NCBI RefSeq assembly: GCF_051020955.1
Contig: NW_027476803.1
Coordinates: 1-64,000, forward strand
From: Megalopta genalis
Lineage: Eukaryota; Arthropoda; Insecta; Hymenoptera; Halictidae
Direction: 5' to 3'
Length of the DNA: 64,000 nt
A model generated the notes under the pieces. It saw nothing but the letters and a program-made list of their open reading frames with translations, was not told the DNA's origin and searched no databases. This document shows, in pieces, positions 11,633 to 23,994 of this stretch; positions within the stretch are counted from its first letter, which is position 1; each line of letters opens with the position of its first letter. Made by a program: the position numbers and the translations under genes.

Positions 11633-13210
11633 TGCGAAACAAATGATTTAGCAGGAGATACTTGCGATATAAGTGATATAGCTTCAAATGAAGGATAAAA
11701 AGCAGAGTTAGCTACAAATCCATGCATAAAATATGATTAACTTGAAATCAATGCAATGTAGAAGGTTTAGCTACAAATGCAGGCGAAACTAACGAGTTAG
11801 CGTCAAATACATGCGAAACAAATGATTTAGCTTCAAATCGATGCGAAGTACAAGGCTTAGTTTCAAATCTATGCGAAACACATGATTTAGCTGGAAATCA
11901 ATGCGATGTAGAAGGTTTAGCTTCAAATCCATGCGAAACAAATGATTTAGCTTCAAACACTTGGAATATAAGTGATATAGTTTCAAATGCAGTCGAAAGA
12001 ATCGAGTTAGCATTAAATCCATGCAAAACACATGATTGTGCTTCAAATCAATACTATGTAGAAGGTTTAGCTTCAAATCCATGCGACACAAACGATTTAG
12101 CTTCAGATACTTGCGATATGAGTGATATAGCTTCAAATGCAGATTAAACAAACGAGTTTGCTTCATATCCAAGCGAAACACAAGATTTAGCTTCAAATCG
12201 ATGCGAAACAAATGATTTAGCTTCAAACACTTGGAATATAAGTGATATAGCTTCAAATGCAGTCGAAACAAACGAGTCAGCTTCAAATCCATGCAAAACA
12301 CATGATTAAGCTTCAACTCAATGCTATGTAGAAGCTTTAGTTTCAAATCCATGCGAAACAAATGATTTAGCATCAGATACTTGCGATATAAGTTATATAG
12401 CTTCAAATGCAGACGAAACAAACGAGTTAGCTTCAAATCCAAGCGAAACACATGATTTAGCTTCAAATCAATGCGATGTAGAAGGTTTAGCTTCAAATCC
12501 ATGCGACACAAATGATTGAGATTCAAACACTTGGGATATAGGTGATATAGCTTCAGCTGCATGCCTAACAAACGAGTTAGTTTCAAGTCCATGCGAAACA
12601 CATGATTCAACTGCAAATCAATGCGATGGAGAAGGTTTAGCTTCAAATCCATGGGATACAAATGATTTAGGTTCAGATAATTGCGATATATGTGATATAG
12701 CTTCAAATGCAGACGAAACAAACGAGTTAACTTCAAATACAAGCGAAACACATGATTTAACTTCAAATCAATGCGATGTAGAAGGTTTAGCTTCAAATTC
12801 AAGCGAAACAAATGATTTAGCATCAAACACTTGAGATATATGTGATATAGCTTCAAATTCAGTCGAAACAATCGAGTTAGCATTAAATCCATGCAAAACA
12901 CATGATTGTCCTTCAAATCAATGCTATGTAGAAGGTTTAGCTTCAAATCCATGCGACACGAATGATTTAGCTTCAGATACTTGCGATATAAGTGATATAG
13001 CATGAAATGCAGGCGAACCGAACGAGTTAGCTTCAATCCATGCGAAACAAATACTTAGCTTCAAATCAATGCTATGGAGAAGGTTAAGTTTCAAATCCAT
13101 GCGACACAAATGATTTAGCTTCAGATACTTGCGATATGAGTGATATAGCTTCAAATGCAGATTAAACAAACGAGTTTGCTTCATATCCAAGTGAAACGCA
13201 TGATTTAGCT
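11633..13210 (+). repeat. Segment shared with 22332-23909 (offset 10,699 bp)
   Basis: The monomer series is the same in both places, from the gcaggagatac B monomer through the landmark aaggataaaaagcag, the taagtacaagg-like E variants, and the shortened caatccatgcg monomer near 13035. A few private changes mark this copy: cgaaagaatcg near 11995 and gattgtcctt near 12905. Confidence 0.83.
11691..11760 (+). repeat. Degenerate landmark monomers (aaggataaaaagcag), first of eight
   Basis: A C monomer altered to aaggataaaaagcag is followed by ccatgcataaaatatg and then a 29-bp gattaacttgaaatc junction, after which E is followed directly by C. The landmark recurs at 14418, 20622, 22390, 25956, 31652, 37408 and 39778. 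It is the most divergent recurrent motif in the left two thirds of the array and tags each copy of the HOR families there. Confidence 0.85.
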
Positions 13211-14340
13211 TCAAATCGATGCGAAACAAATGATTTAGCTTCAAAAACTTGGGATATAAGTGATATAGCTTCAAATGCAGTCGAAACAAACGAGTTAGCT
13301 TCAAATCCATGTAAAACACATGATTAAGCTTCAAATCAATGCTATGTAGAAGGTTTAGTTTCAAATTCATGCGACACAAATGATTTAGGTTCAGATACTT
13401 GCGATATAAGTGATATAGCTTCAAATGCAGGAGAAACAAGCGAGTTAGCATCGAATCCATGCAAAATACATGATTTAGTTTCAAATCAACGCGACGTAGA
13501 CGGTTTAGCTTCAAATCCAAGCGAAACACATGATTTAGCTACAAATCAATGCGATGTAGAAGGTTTAGCTTCATATCCGTGCGAAACAAATGATTTAGCA
13601 TCAAACACTTGCGATATAAGTGATATAGCTACAAATGCAGACGAAACTAAGGAGTTAGTTTCAAATCCATGCGAAACACATGATTTAGCTGTAAATCATT
13701 GAGATGTAGAAGGTTTAGATTCAAATCCTTGCGACACAAATGATTTAGCTTCAGATACTTGCGATATGAGTGATATAGCTTCAAATGCAGATTAAACAAA
13801 CGAGTTTGCTTCATATCCAAGCGAAACACATGATTTAGCTTCAAATCGATGCGAAACAAATGATTTAGCTTCAAACACTTGGGATATAAGTGATATAGCT
13901 TCAAATGCAGTCGAAACAAACGAGTTAGTTTCAAATCCATGTAAAACACATGTTTAAGCTTCAAATAAATGCTATGTAGAAGGTTTAGTTTCAAATCCAT
14001 GCGACACAAATGATTTAGGTTCAGATACTTGCGATATAAGTGATATAGCTTCAAATGCAGGAGAAACAAACGAGTTAGCATCGAATCCATGCAACATACA
14101 TGATTTAGTTTCAAATCAACGCGACGTAGACGGTTTAGCTTCAAATCCAAGCGAAACACATGATTTAGCTTCAAATCAATGCGATGTAGAAGGTTTAGCT
14201 TCATATCCGTGCGAAACAAATGATTTAGCATCAAACACTTGCGATATAAGTGATATAGCTACAAATGCAGACGAAACTAAGGAGTTAGTTTCAAATCCAT
14301 GCGAAACACATGATTTAGCTGTAAATCAATGAGATGTAGA
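13081..14340 (+). repeat. 630-bp tandem duplication (21 monomers)
   Basis: Positions 13081-13710 and 13711-14340 correspond monomer by monomer. Shared marks are the gtaaatcattgag/gtaaatcaatgag E monomer (13690 and 14320), the aacgcgacgtagacgg monomer, and the tatccgtgcg A monomer. The same 630-bp unit forms three copies at 37801-39721. Being a multiple of 30 and of 3, it leaves reading frames unchanged. Confidence 0.85.
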
Positions 14341-14864
14341 AGGTTTAGATTCAAATCCATGCGAAACAAATGATTTAGCAGGAGATACTTGCGATATAAG
14401 TGATATAGCTTCAAATGAAGGATAAAAAGCAGAGTTAGCTACAAATCCATGCATAAAATATGATTAACTTGAAATCAATGCAATGTAGAAGGTTTAGCTA
14501 CAAATGCAGGCGAAACTAACGAGTTAGCGTCAAATACATGCGAAACACATGATTTAGCTTCAAATCGATGCGAAGTACAAGGCTTAGTTTCAAATCTATG
14601 CGAAACACATGATTTAGCTGGAAATCAATGCGATGTAGAAGGTTTAGCTTCAAATCCATGCGAAACAAATGATTTAGCTTCAAACACTTGGAATATAAGT
14701 GATATAGCTTCAAATGCAGTCGAAACAAACGAGTTAGCTTCAAATCCATGCAAAACGCATGATTAAGCTTCAAATCAATGCTATGTAGAAGGTTTAGTTT
14801 CAAATCCATGCGACACAAATGATTTAGATTCAGATACTTGCGATATGAGCGATATAGCTTCAAA
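14341..14864 (+). repeat. Remainder of the segment shared with 39050-40224
   Basis: Together with 13690-14340 this matches 39050-40224 (offset about 25,360 bp), sharing the aaggataaaaagcag landmark, the aagtacaagg E monomer and the gatatgagcgatatag B monomer. Divergence begins where this copy has gcagactaaac and the 40-kb copy gcagattaaac followed by aaggag. Confidence 0.8.
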
Positions 14865-15300
14865 TGCAGACTAAACAAACGAGTTAGCTTCGTATCCAAG
14901 CGAAACACATGATTAAACTTCAAATCAATCCGATGTAGAAGGTTTAGCTTCAAATCCATGCGAAACAATTGATTTAGCATCAAACACTTGCGATATGACT
15001 GATATCGCTTCAAATGCAGTCGAAACAAACGAGTTAGCTTCAAATCCATGCAAAACACATTATTAAGCTTCAAATCAATGCTATGAAGAAGGTTTAGATT
15101 CAAATCCATGCGACACAAATGATTTAGCTTCATATACTTGCGGTATAAGTGATATAGCTTCAAATGCAGATTAAACAAACGAGTTAGCTTTATATCCAAG
15201 CGAAACGCATGATTTAGCTTCAAATCAATGCGATGTAGAAGGATTAGCTTCAAATCCATGCGAAACAAATGATTTATGTTCAGATACTTGCGATATAAGT
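14865..15300 (+). repeat. Segment shared with about 42953-43389
   Basis: Monomers with cgtatccaag, gattaaacttc, atcaatccgatg, the odd tatgactgatatcgc B monomer and the tacttgcggtat B monomer occur in the same order here and at 42953-43389. No gene is seen. Confidence 0.8.
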
Positions 15301-17960
15301 GATGTTGCAGCAAATGCGACTAAACAAACGAGTTAGCTTCATATCCAAGCAAAACACATGATTTAGATTCAAATCAATGCGATGTAGAAGGTTCAGCTTC
15401 AAATCCATGCGACACAAATGATTGAGCTTCAATTACTTGGGCTACAAGTGATATAGCTTCAAATGCAGTCGAAACAAACGAGTTAGCTCCATATCCAAGC
15501 GAAACACATGATTTAGATTCAAATCAATGCGATGTAGAAGGTTTAGCTTCAAATCCAGGCGACACAAATGATTTAGCTTCAGATACTTGTGATATATGAG
15601 ATATAGCATGAAATGCAGGCGAAACGAACGAGTCAGCTTCAAATCCATGCGAAACACATGATTTAGCTGCAAATCAATGCGATGTAGATGATTTAGCTTC
15701 AATTCGATGCGAAACAAATGATTAAGGTTCAGATGCTTGCGATATAAGTGATATAGATTCAAATGAAGACGAAACAAACGAGATAGCTTCAAAATCCGTG
15801 CCACACATGTTTTAGCTTCAAATCAATGCGATGTAGAAGGTTTAGCTTCAAATCCAAGCGAAACACATGATTTATCTTAATATTAATGCGCTGTAGAAGG
15901 TTTAGTTTCAAATCCATGCGACACAAATCATTTAGCTTCAGATACTTGCGATATGAGTGATATAGCTTCAAATGCAGACTAAACAAACGAGTTAGCTTCA
16001 AGTCCATGCAAAACACATTATTAAGCTTCAAATCAATGCGATGTAGAAGGTTTAGCTTCAAATCCATGCGACACAAATGATTGAGCTTCAAACACTTGGG
16101 ATATATATGATATAGCTCCAGCTGCATGCGAAACAAACGAGTAGGCTTCAAGTCCTTGCGAAACAAATGATTCAGCATCAGATACTTGCGATATAAGTGA
16201 TATAGCTTCAAATGCAGGGGAATCAAACGAGTTAGCTTCAAATCCATGCAAAACACACGATTAAGCTTCAAATCAATGCTATGAAGAAGGTTTAGCTTCA
16301 AATCGATGCGACACAAATGATTTAGATTCAGATACTTGCGATATGAGCGATATAGCTTCAAATGCAGACTAAACAAACGAGTTAGCTTCGTATCCAAGCG
16401 AAACACATGATTAAACTTCAAATCAATCCGATGTAGAAGGTTTAGCTTCAAATCCATGCGAAACAAATGATTTATGTTCAGATACTTGCGATATAAGTGA
16501 TGTTGCAGCAAATGCGACTAAACAAACGAGTTAGCTTCATATCCAAGCAAAACACATGATTTAGATTCAAATCAATGCGATGTAGAAGGTTCAGCTTCAA
16601 ATCCATGCGACACAAATGATTGAGCTTCAATTACTTGGGCTACAAGTGATATAGCTTCAAATGCAGTCGAAACAAACGAGTTAGCTCCATATCCAAGCGA
16701 AACACATGATTTAGATTCAAATCAATGCGATGTAGAAGGTTTAGCTTCAAATCCAGGCGACACAAATGATTTAGCTTCAGATACTTGTGATATATGAGAT
16801 ATAGCATGAAATGCAGGCGAAACGAACGAGTCAGCTTCAAATCCATGCGAAACACATGATTTAGCTGCAAATCAATGCGATGTAGATGATTTAGCTTCAA
16901 TTCGATGCGAAACAAATGATTAAGGTTCAGATGCTTGCGATATAAGTGATATAGATTCAAATGAAGACGAAACAAACGAGATAGCTTCAAAATCCGTGCC
17001 ACACATGTTTTAGCTTCAAATCAATGCGATGTAGAAGGTTTAGCTTCAAATCCAAGCGAAACACATGATTTATCTTAATATTAATGCGCTGTAGAAGGTT
17101 TAGTTTCAAATCCATGCGACACAAATCATTTAGCTTCAGATACTTGCGATATGAGTGATATAGCTTCAAATGCAGTCGAAACAATCGAGTTAGCTTCAAG
17201 TCCATGCAAAACACATTATTAAGCTTCAAATCAATGCGATGTAGAAGGTTTAGCTTCAAATCCATGCGACACAAATGATTGAGCTTCAAACACTTGGGAT
17301 ATATATGATATAGCTCCAGCTGCATGCGAAACAAACGAGTAGGCTTCAAGTCCTTGCGAAACAAATGATTCAGCATCAGATACTTGCGATATAAGTGATA
17401 TAGCTTCAAATGCAGGGGAATCAAACGAGTTAGCTTCAAATCCATGCAAAACACACGATTAAGCTTCAAATCAATGCTATGAAGAAGGTTTAGCTTCAAA
17501 TCGATGCGACACAAATGATTTAGCTTCAGATACTTGCGATATAAGTGATATAGCTTCAAATGCAGATTAAACAAACGAGTTAGCTTTATATCCAAGCGAA
17601 ACACATGATTAAGCTTCAAATAAATGCTTTGTAGAAGGATTAGCTTCAAATCCATGCGAAACAAATGATTTATGTTCAGATACTTGCGATATAAGTGATG
17701 TAGCAGCAAATGCGACTAAACAAACGAGTTAGCTTCATATCCAAGCAAAACACATGATTTAGATTCAAATCAATGCGATGTAGAAGGTTTAGCTTCAAAT
17801 CCATGCGACACAAATGATTGAGCTTCAATTACTTGGGCTACAAGTGATATAGCTTCAAATGCAGTCGAAACAAACGAGTTAGCTCCATATCCAAGCGAAA
17901 CACATGATTTAGATTCAAATCAATGCGATGTAGAAGGTTTAGCTTCAAATCCATGCGACA
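15301..17960 (+). repeat. 1,198-bp tandem repeat, two full copies and a partial third
   Basis: The junction monomer gcagcaaatgcgactaaac, which is one base short, recurs with its preceding gatgttgc or gatgtagc at 15301, 16499 and 17697, exactly 1,198 bp apart. Copies are 15301-16498, 16499-17696 and a third that diverges by about 17955. The repeat length is 40 monomers minus two bases. Within it lie a second short monomer (caaaatccgtgccac, near 15790 and 16988) and the cttaatattaatgcgc monomer near 15877 and 17075. Confidence 0.87.
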
Positions 17961-20900
17961 CAAATGATTGAGCTTCAAACACTTGGGATATAAGTGATAT
18001 AGCTTCAGCTGCATGCGAAACAAACGAGTTAGCTTCAGGTCCATGCGAAACACATGATCCAGCTGCAAATCAATGCGATGGAGAAGGTTTAGCTTCAAAT
18101 CCATGGGCTACAAATTATTTAGCTTCAAATACCTGCGATATAAGTGATATAGCTTCAAATGCAGATCAACCAAACGAGTTAGCTTCAAAAGGCATGCGAT
18201 ACACATCATTTAGCTTCAAATCGATGCGAAGTATAAGGCTTAGCTTCAAATCTATGCGAAACCATTGATTTAGCAACAAACACTTGGGATATGAGTGATA
18301 AAGCTTCAAATGCAGACTAAACAAACGAGTTAGCTTCAAATTCAAGCGAAACACATGATTTAGCTTCAAATCAATGCGCTGTAGAAGGTTTAGCTTCAAA
18401 TCCATGCCAAACAAATGATTTAGCTTCAAACACTTGGAATATAAGTGATATAGCTTCAAATGCAGTCGAAACAAACGAGTCAGCTTCAAATCCATGCAAA
18501 ACACATGATTAAGCTTCAACTCAATGCTATGTAGAAGGTTTAGTTTCAAATCCATGCGAAACAAATGATTTAGCATCAGATACTTGCGATATAAGTTATA
18601 TAGCTTCAAATGCAGACGAAACAAACGAGTTAGCTTCAAATCCAAGCGAAACACATGATTTAGCTTCAAATCAATGCGATGTAGAAGGTTTAGCTTCAAA
18701 TCCATGCGACACAAATGATTGAGATTCAAACACTTGGGATATAGGTGATATAGCTTCAGCTGCATGCCTAACAAACGAGTTAGTTTCAAGTCCATGCGAA
18801 ACACATGATTCAACTGCAAATCAATGCGATGAAGAACGTTTAGCTTCAAATCCATGGGATACAAATGATTTAGGTTCAGATACTTGCGATATATGTGATA
18901 TAGCTCCAAATGCAGACGAAACAAACGAGTTAACTTCAAATACAAGCGAAACACATGATTTAACTTCAAATCAATGCGATGTAGAAGGTTTTGCTTCAAA
19001 TTCAAGCGAAACAAATGATTTAGCATCAAACTCTTGAGATATATGTGATATAGCTTCAAATTCAGTCGAAACAATCGAATTAGCATTAAATCCATGCAAA
19101 ACACATGATTGAGCTTCAAATCAATGCTATGTAGAAGGTTTAGCTTCAAATCCATGCGACACGAATGATTTAGCTTCAGATACTTGCGATATAAGTGACA
19201 TAGCATGAAATGCAGGCGAAACGAACGAGTTAGCTTCAAATCCATGCGAAACAAATGACTTAGCTTCAAATCAATGCTATGGAGAAGGTTAAGTTTCAAA
19301 TCCATGCGACACAAATGATTTAGCTTCAGATACTTGCGATATGAGTGATATAGCTTCAAATGCAGATTAAACAAACGAGTTTGCTTCATATCCAAGCGAA
19401 ACACATGATTTAGCTTCAAACACTTGGAATATAAGTGATATAGCTTCAAATGCAGTCGAAACAAACGAGTCAGCTTCAAATCCATGCAAAACACATGATT
19501 AAGCTTCAACTCAATGCTATGTAGAAGGTTTAGTTTCAAATCCATGCGAAACAAATGATTTAGCATCAGATACTTGCGATATAAGTTATATAGCTTCAAA
19601 TGCAGACGAAACAAACGAGTTAGCTTCAAATCCAAGCGAAACACATGATTTAGCTTCAAATCAATGCGACGTAGAAGGTTTAGCTTCAAATCCATGCGAC
19701 ACAAATGATTGAGATTCAAACACTTGGGATATAGGTGATATAGCTTCAGCTGCATGCCTAACAAACGAGTTAGTTTCAAGTCCATGCGAAACACATGATT
19801 CAACTGCAAATCAATGCGATGGAGAAGGTTTAGCTTCAAATCCATGGGATACAAATGATTTAGATTCAGATAATTGCGATATATGTGATATAGCTTCAAA
19901 TGCAGACGAAACAATCGAGTTAACTTCAAATACAAGCGAAACACATGATTTAACTTCAAATCAATGCGATGTAGAAGGTTTAGCTTCAAATTCAAGCGAA
20001 ACAAATGATTTAGCATCAAACACTTGAGATATACGTGATATAGCTTCAAATTCAGTCGAAACAATCGAGTTAGCATTAAATCCATGCAAAACACATGATT
20101 GTGCTTCAAATCAATGCTATGTAGAAGGTTTAGCTTCAAATCCATGCGACACGAATGATTTAGCTTCAGATACTTGCGATATAAGTGATATAGCATGAAA
20201 TGCAGGCGAAACGAACGAGTTAGCTTCAATCCATGCGAAACAAATGACTTAGCTTCAAATCAATGCTATGGAGAAGGTTAAGTTTCAAATCCATGCGACA
20301 CAAATGATTTAGCTTCAGATACTTGCGATATGAGTGATATAGCTTCAAATGCAGATTAAACAAACGAGTTTGCTTCATATCCAAACAAAACACATGATTT
20401 AGCTTCAAATCGATGCGAAACAAATGATTTAGCTTCAAACACTTGGGATATAAGTGATATAGCTTCAAATGCAGTCGAAACAAACGAGTTAGCTTCAAAT
20501 CCATGTAAAACACATGATTAAGCTTCAAATCAATGCTATGTAGAAGGTTTAGTTTCACATCCATGCGAAACAAATGATTTAGCAGGAGATACTTGCGATA
20601 TAAGTGATATAGCTTCAAATGAAGGATAAAAAGCAGAGTTAGCTACAAATCCATGCATAAAATATGATTAACTTGAAATCAATGCAATGTAGAAGGTTTA
20701 GCTACAAATGCAGGCGAAACTAACGAGTTAGCGTCAAATACATGCGAAACACATGATTTAGCTTCAAATCGATGCGAAGTACAAGGCTTAGTTTCTAATC
20801 TATGCGAAACACATGATTTAGCTGGAAATCAATGCGATGTAGAAGGTTTAGCTTCAAATCCATGCGAAACAAATGATTTAGCTTCAAACACTTGGAATAT

Positions 20901-21030
20901 AAGTGATATAGTTTCAAATGCAGTCGAAACAATCGAGTTAGCATTAAATCCATGCAAAACACATGATTGTGCTTCAAATCAATACTATGTAGAAGGTTTA
21001 GCTTCAAATCCATGCGACACAAACGATTTA
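17051..21030 (+). repeat. 3,980-bp block, repeated at 28081-32060
   Basis: The same monomer order occurs at an offset of 11,030 bp. The left limit is set where 17041-17050 and 28071-28080 stop matching, and the right limit where 21031 returns to caaatcaatgctatgg while 32061 continues with cagatacttgcg. The minus-strand frame 18166-20229 (687 codons) and its twin 29196-31259 both lie inside, as expected of a copied block. Confidence 0.85.
17697..18390 (+). repeat. Block also found near 28.7, 34.1 and 41.8 kb
   Basis: The series from gatgtagcagcaaatgcg through cttgggctacaag, gatccagctgc, tacctgcgatataag, gcagatcaaccaaacg and the 31-bp monomer caaaaggcatgcgatac recurs around 28727-29420, 34123-34816 and 41829-42510. 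It forms the junction between the 1,198-bp repeat and the long pentamer series that follows. No gene is seen. Confidence 0.82.
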
Positions 21031-22798
21031 GCTTCAAATCAATGCTATGGAGAAGGTTAAGTTTCAAATCCATGCGACACAAATGATTTAGCTTCAGATA
21101 CTTGCGATATGAGTGATATAGCTTCAAATGCAGATTAAACAAACGAGTTTGCTTCATATCCAAGCGAAACACATGATTTAGCTTCAAACACTTGGAATAT
21201 AAGTGATATAGCTTCAAATGCAGTCGAAACAAACGAGTCAGCTTCAAATCCATGCAAAACACATGATTAAGCTTCAACTCAATGCTATGTAGAAGGTTTA
21301 GTTTCAAATCCATGCGAAACAAATGATTTAGCATCAGATACTTGCGATATAAGTTATATAGCTTCAAATGCAGACGAAACAAACGAGTTAGCTTCAAATC
21401 CAAGCGAAACACATGATTTAGCTTCAAATCAATGCGACGTAGAAGGTTTAGCTTCAAATCCATGCGACACAAATGATTGAGATTCAAACACTTGGGATAT
21501 AGGTGATATAGCTTCAGCTGCATGCCTAACAAACGAGTTAGTTTCAAGTCCATGCGAAACACATGATTCAACTGCAAATCAATGCGATGGAGAAGGTTTA
21601 GCTTCAAATCCATGGGATACAAATGATTTAGATTCAGATAATTGCGATATATGTGATATAGCTTCAAATGCAGACGAAACAATCGAGTTAACTTCAAATA
21701 CAAGCGAAACACATGATTTAACTTCAAATCAATGCGATGTAGAAGGTTTAGCTTCAAATTCAAGCGAAACAAATGATTTAGCATCAAACACTTGAGATAT
21801 ACGTGATATAGCTTCAAATTCAGTCGAAACAATCGAGTTAGCATTAAATCCATGCAAAACACATGATTGTGCTTCAAATCAATGCTATGTAGAAGGTTTA
21901 GCTTCAAATCCATGCGACACGAATGATTTAGCTTCAGATACTTGCGATATAAGTGATATAGCATGAAATGCAGGCGAAACGAACGAGTTAGCTTCAATCC
22001 ATGCGAAACAAATGACTTAGCTTCAAATCAATGCTATGGAGAAGGTTAAGTTTCAAATCCATGCGACACAAATGATTTAGCTTCAGATACTTGCGATATG
22101 AGTGATATAGCTTCAAATGCAGATTAAACAAACGAGTTTGCTTCATATCCAAACAAAACACATGATTTAGCTTCAAATCGATGCGAAACAAATGATTTAG
22201 CTTCAAACACTTGGGATATAAGTGATATAGCTTCAAATGCAGTCGAAACAAACGAGTTAGCTTCAAATCCATGTAAAACACATGATTAAGCTTCAAATCA
22301 ATGCTATGTAGAAGGTTTAGTTTCACATCCATGCGAAACAAATGATTTAGCAGGAGATACTTGCGATATAAGTGATATAGCTTCAAATGAAGGATAAAAA
22401 GCAGAGTTAGCTACAAATCCATGCATAAAATATGATTAACTTGAAATCAATGCAATGTAGAAGGTTTAGCTACAAATGCAGGCGAAACTAACGAGTTAGC
22501 GTCAAATACATGCGAAACACATGATTTAGCTTCAAATCGATGCGAAGTACAAGGCTTAGTTTCTAATCTATGCGAAACACATGATTTAGCTGGAAATCAA
22601 TGCGATGTAGAAGGTTTAGCTTCAAATCCATGCGAAACAAATGATTTAGCTTCAAACACTTGGAATATAAGTGATATAGTTTCAAATGCAGTCGAAACAA
22701 TCGAGTTAGCATTAAATCCATGCAAAACACATGATTGTGCTTCAAATCAATACTATGTAGAAGGTTTAGCTTCAAATCCATGCGACACAAACGATTTA
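19263..22798 (+). repeat. 1,768-bp tandem duplication
   Basis: Positions 19263-21030 and 21031-22798 carry the same sequence at every point I compared, including rare variants gcgacgtag (about 19668 and 21436), atacgtg (about 20031 and 21799), the short caatccatgcg monomer (20228 and 21996) and aaggataaaaagcag (20622 and 22390). The length is 59 monomers minus two bases. The junction at 21030/21031 joins an A monomer with caaacgattta to an E monomer, again in exact 30-bp register. This looks like one of the youngest events in the window, or an assembly duplication. Confidence 0.9.
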
Positions 22799-23994
22799 GC
22801 TTCAGATACTTGCGATATGAGTGATATAGCTTCAAATGCAGATTAAACAAACGAGTTTGCTTCATATCCAAGCGAAACACATGATTTAGCTTCAAATCGA
22901 TGCGAAACAAATGATTTAGCTTCAAACACTTGGAGTATAAGTGATATAGCTTCAAATGCAGTCGAAACAAACGAGTCAGCTTCAAATCCATGCAAAACAT
23001 ATGATTAAGCTTCAACTCAATGCTATGTAGAAGGTTTAGTTTCAAATCCATGCGAAACAAATGATTTAGCATCAGATACTTGCGATATAAGTTATATAGC
23101 TTCAAATGCAGACGAAACAAACGAGTTAGCTTCAAATCCAAGCGAAACACATGATTTAGCTTCAAATCAATGCGATGTAGAAGGTTTAGCTTCAAATCCA
23201 TGCGACACAAATGATTGAGATTCAAACACTTGGGATATAGGTGATATAGCTTCAGCTGCATGCCTAACAAACGAGTTAGTTTCAAGTCCATGCGAAACAC
23301 ATGATTCAACTGCAAATCAATGCGATGGAGAAGGTTTAGCTTCAAATCCATGGGATACAAATGATTTAGGTTCAGATAATTGCGATATATGTGATATAGC
23401 TTCAAATGCAGACGAAACAAACGAGTTAACTTCAAATACAAGCGAAACACATGATTTAACTTCAAATCAATGCGATGTAGAAGGTTTAGCTTCAAATTCA
23501 AGCGAAACAAATGATTTAGCATCAAACACTTGAGATATATGTGATATAGCTTCAAATTCAGTCGAAACAATCGAGTTAGCATTAAATCCATGCAAAACAC
23601 ATGATTGTGCTTCAAATCAATGCTATGTAGAAGGTTTAGCTTCAAATCCATGCGACACGAATGATTTAGCTTCAGATACTTGCGATATAAGTGATATAGC
23701 ATGAAATGCAGGCGAAACGAACGAGTTAGCTTCAATCCATGCGAAACAAATACTTAGCTTCAAATCAATGCTATGGAGAAGGTTAAGTTTCAAATCCATG
23801 CGACACAAATGATTTAGCTTCAGATACTTGCGATATGAGTGATATAGCTTCAAATGCAGATTAAACAAACGAGTTTGCTTCATATCCAAGCGAAACACAT
23901 GATTTAGCTTCAAACACTTGGAATATAAGTGATATAGCTTCAAATGCAGTCGAAACAAACGAGTCAGCTTCAAATCCATGCAAAACACATGATT

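Noticed and set aside
15877..15900. AT-rich cttaatattaatgcg stretch as a promoter or origin
   Set aside because: It is a few substitutions from an E monomer and is copied with the surrounding HOR (near 17075, 28103, 33499, 41207 and 52680).
16033..16251. Second minus-strand frame (AKSFVSHGFE type, 72 codons) as a gene
   Set aside because: It is the other open minus register exposed after one-base indels. Copies at 17231, 28261, 33657, 41362 and 52838 simply follow the HOR duplications.
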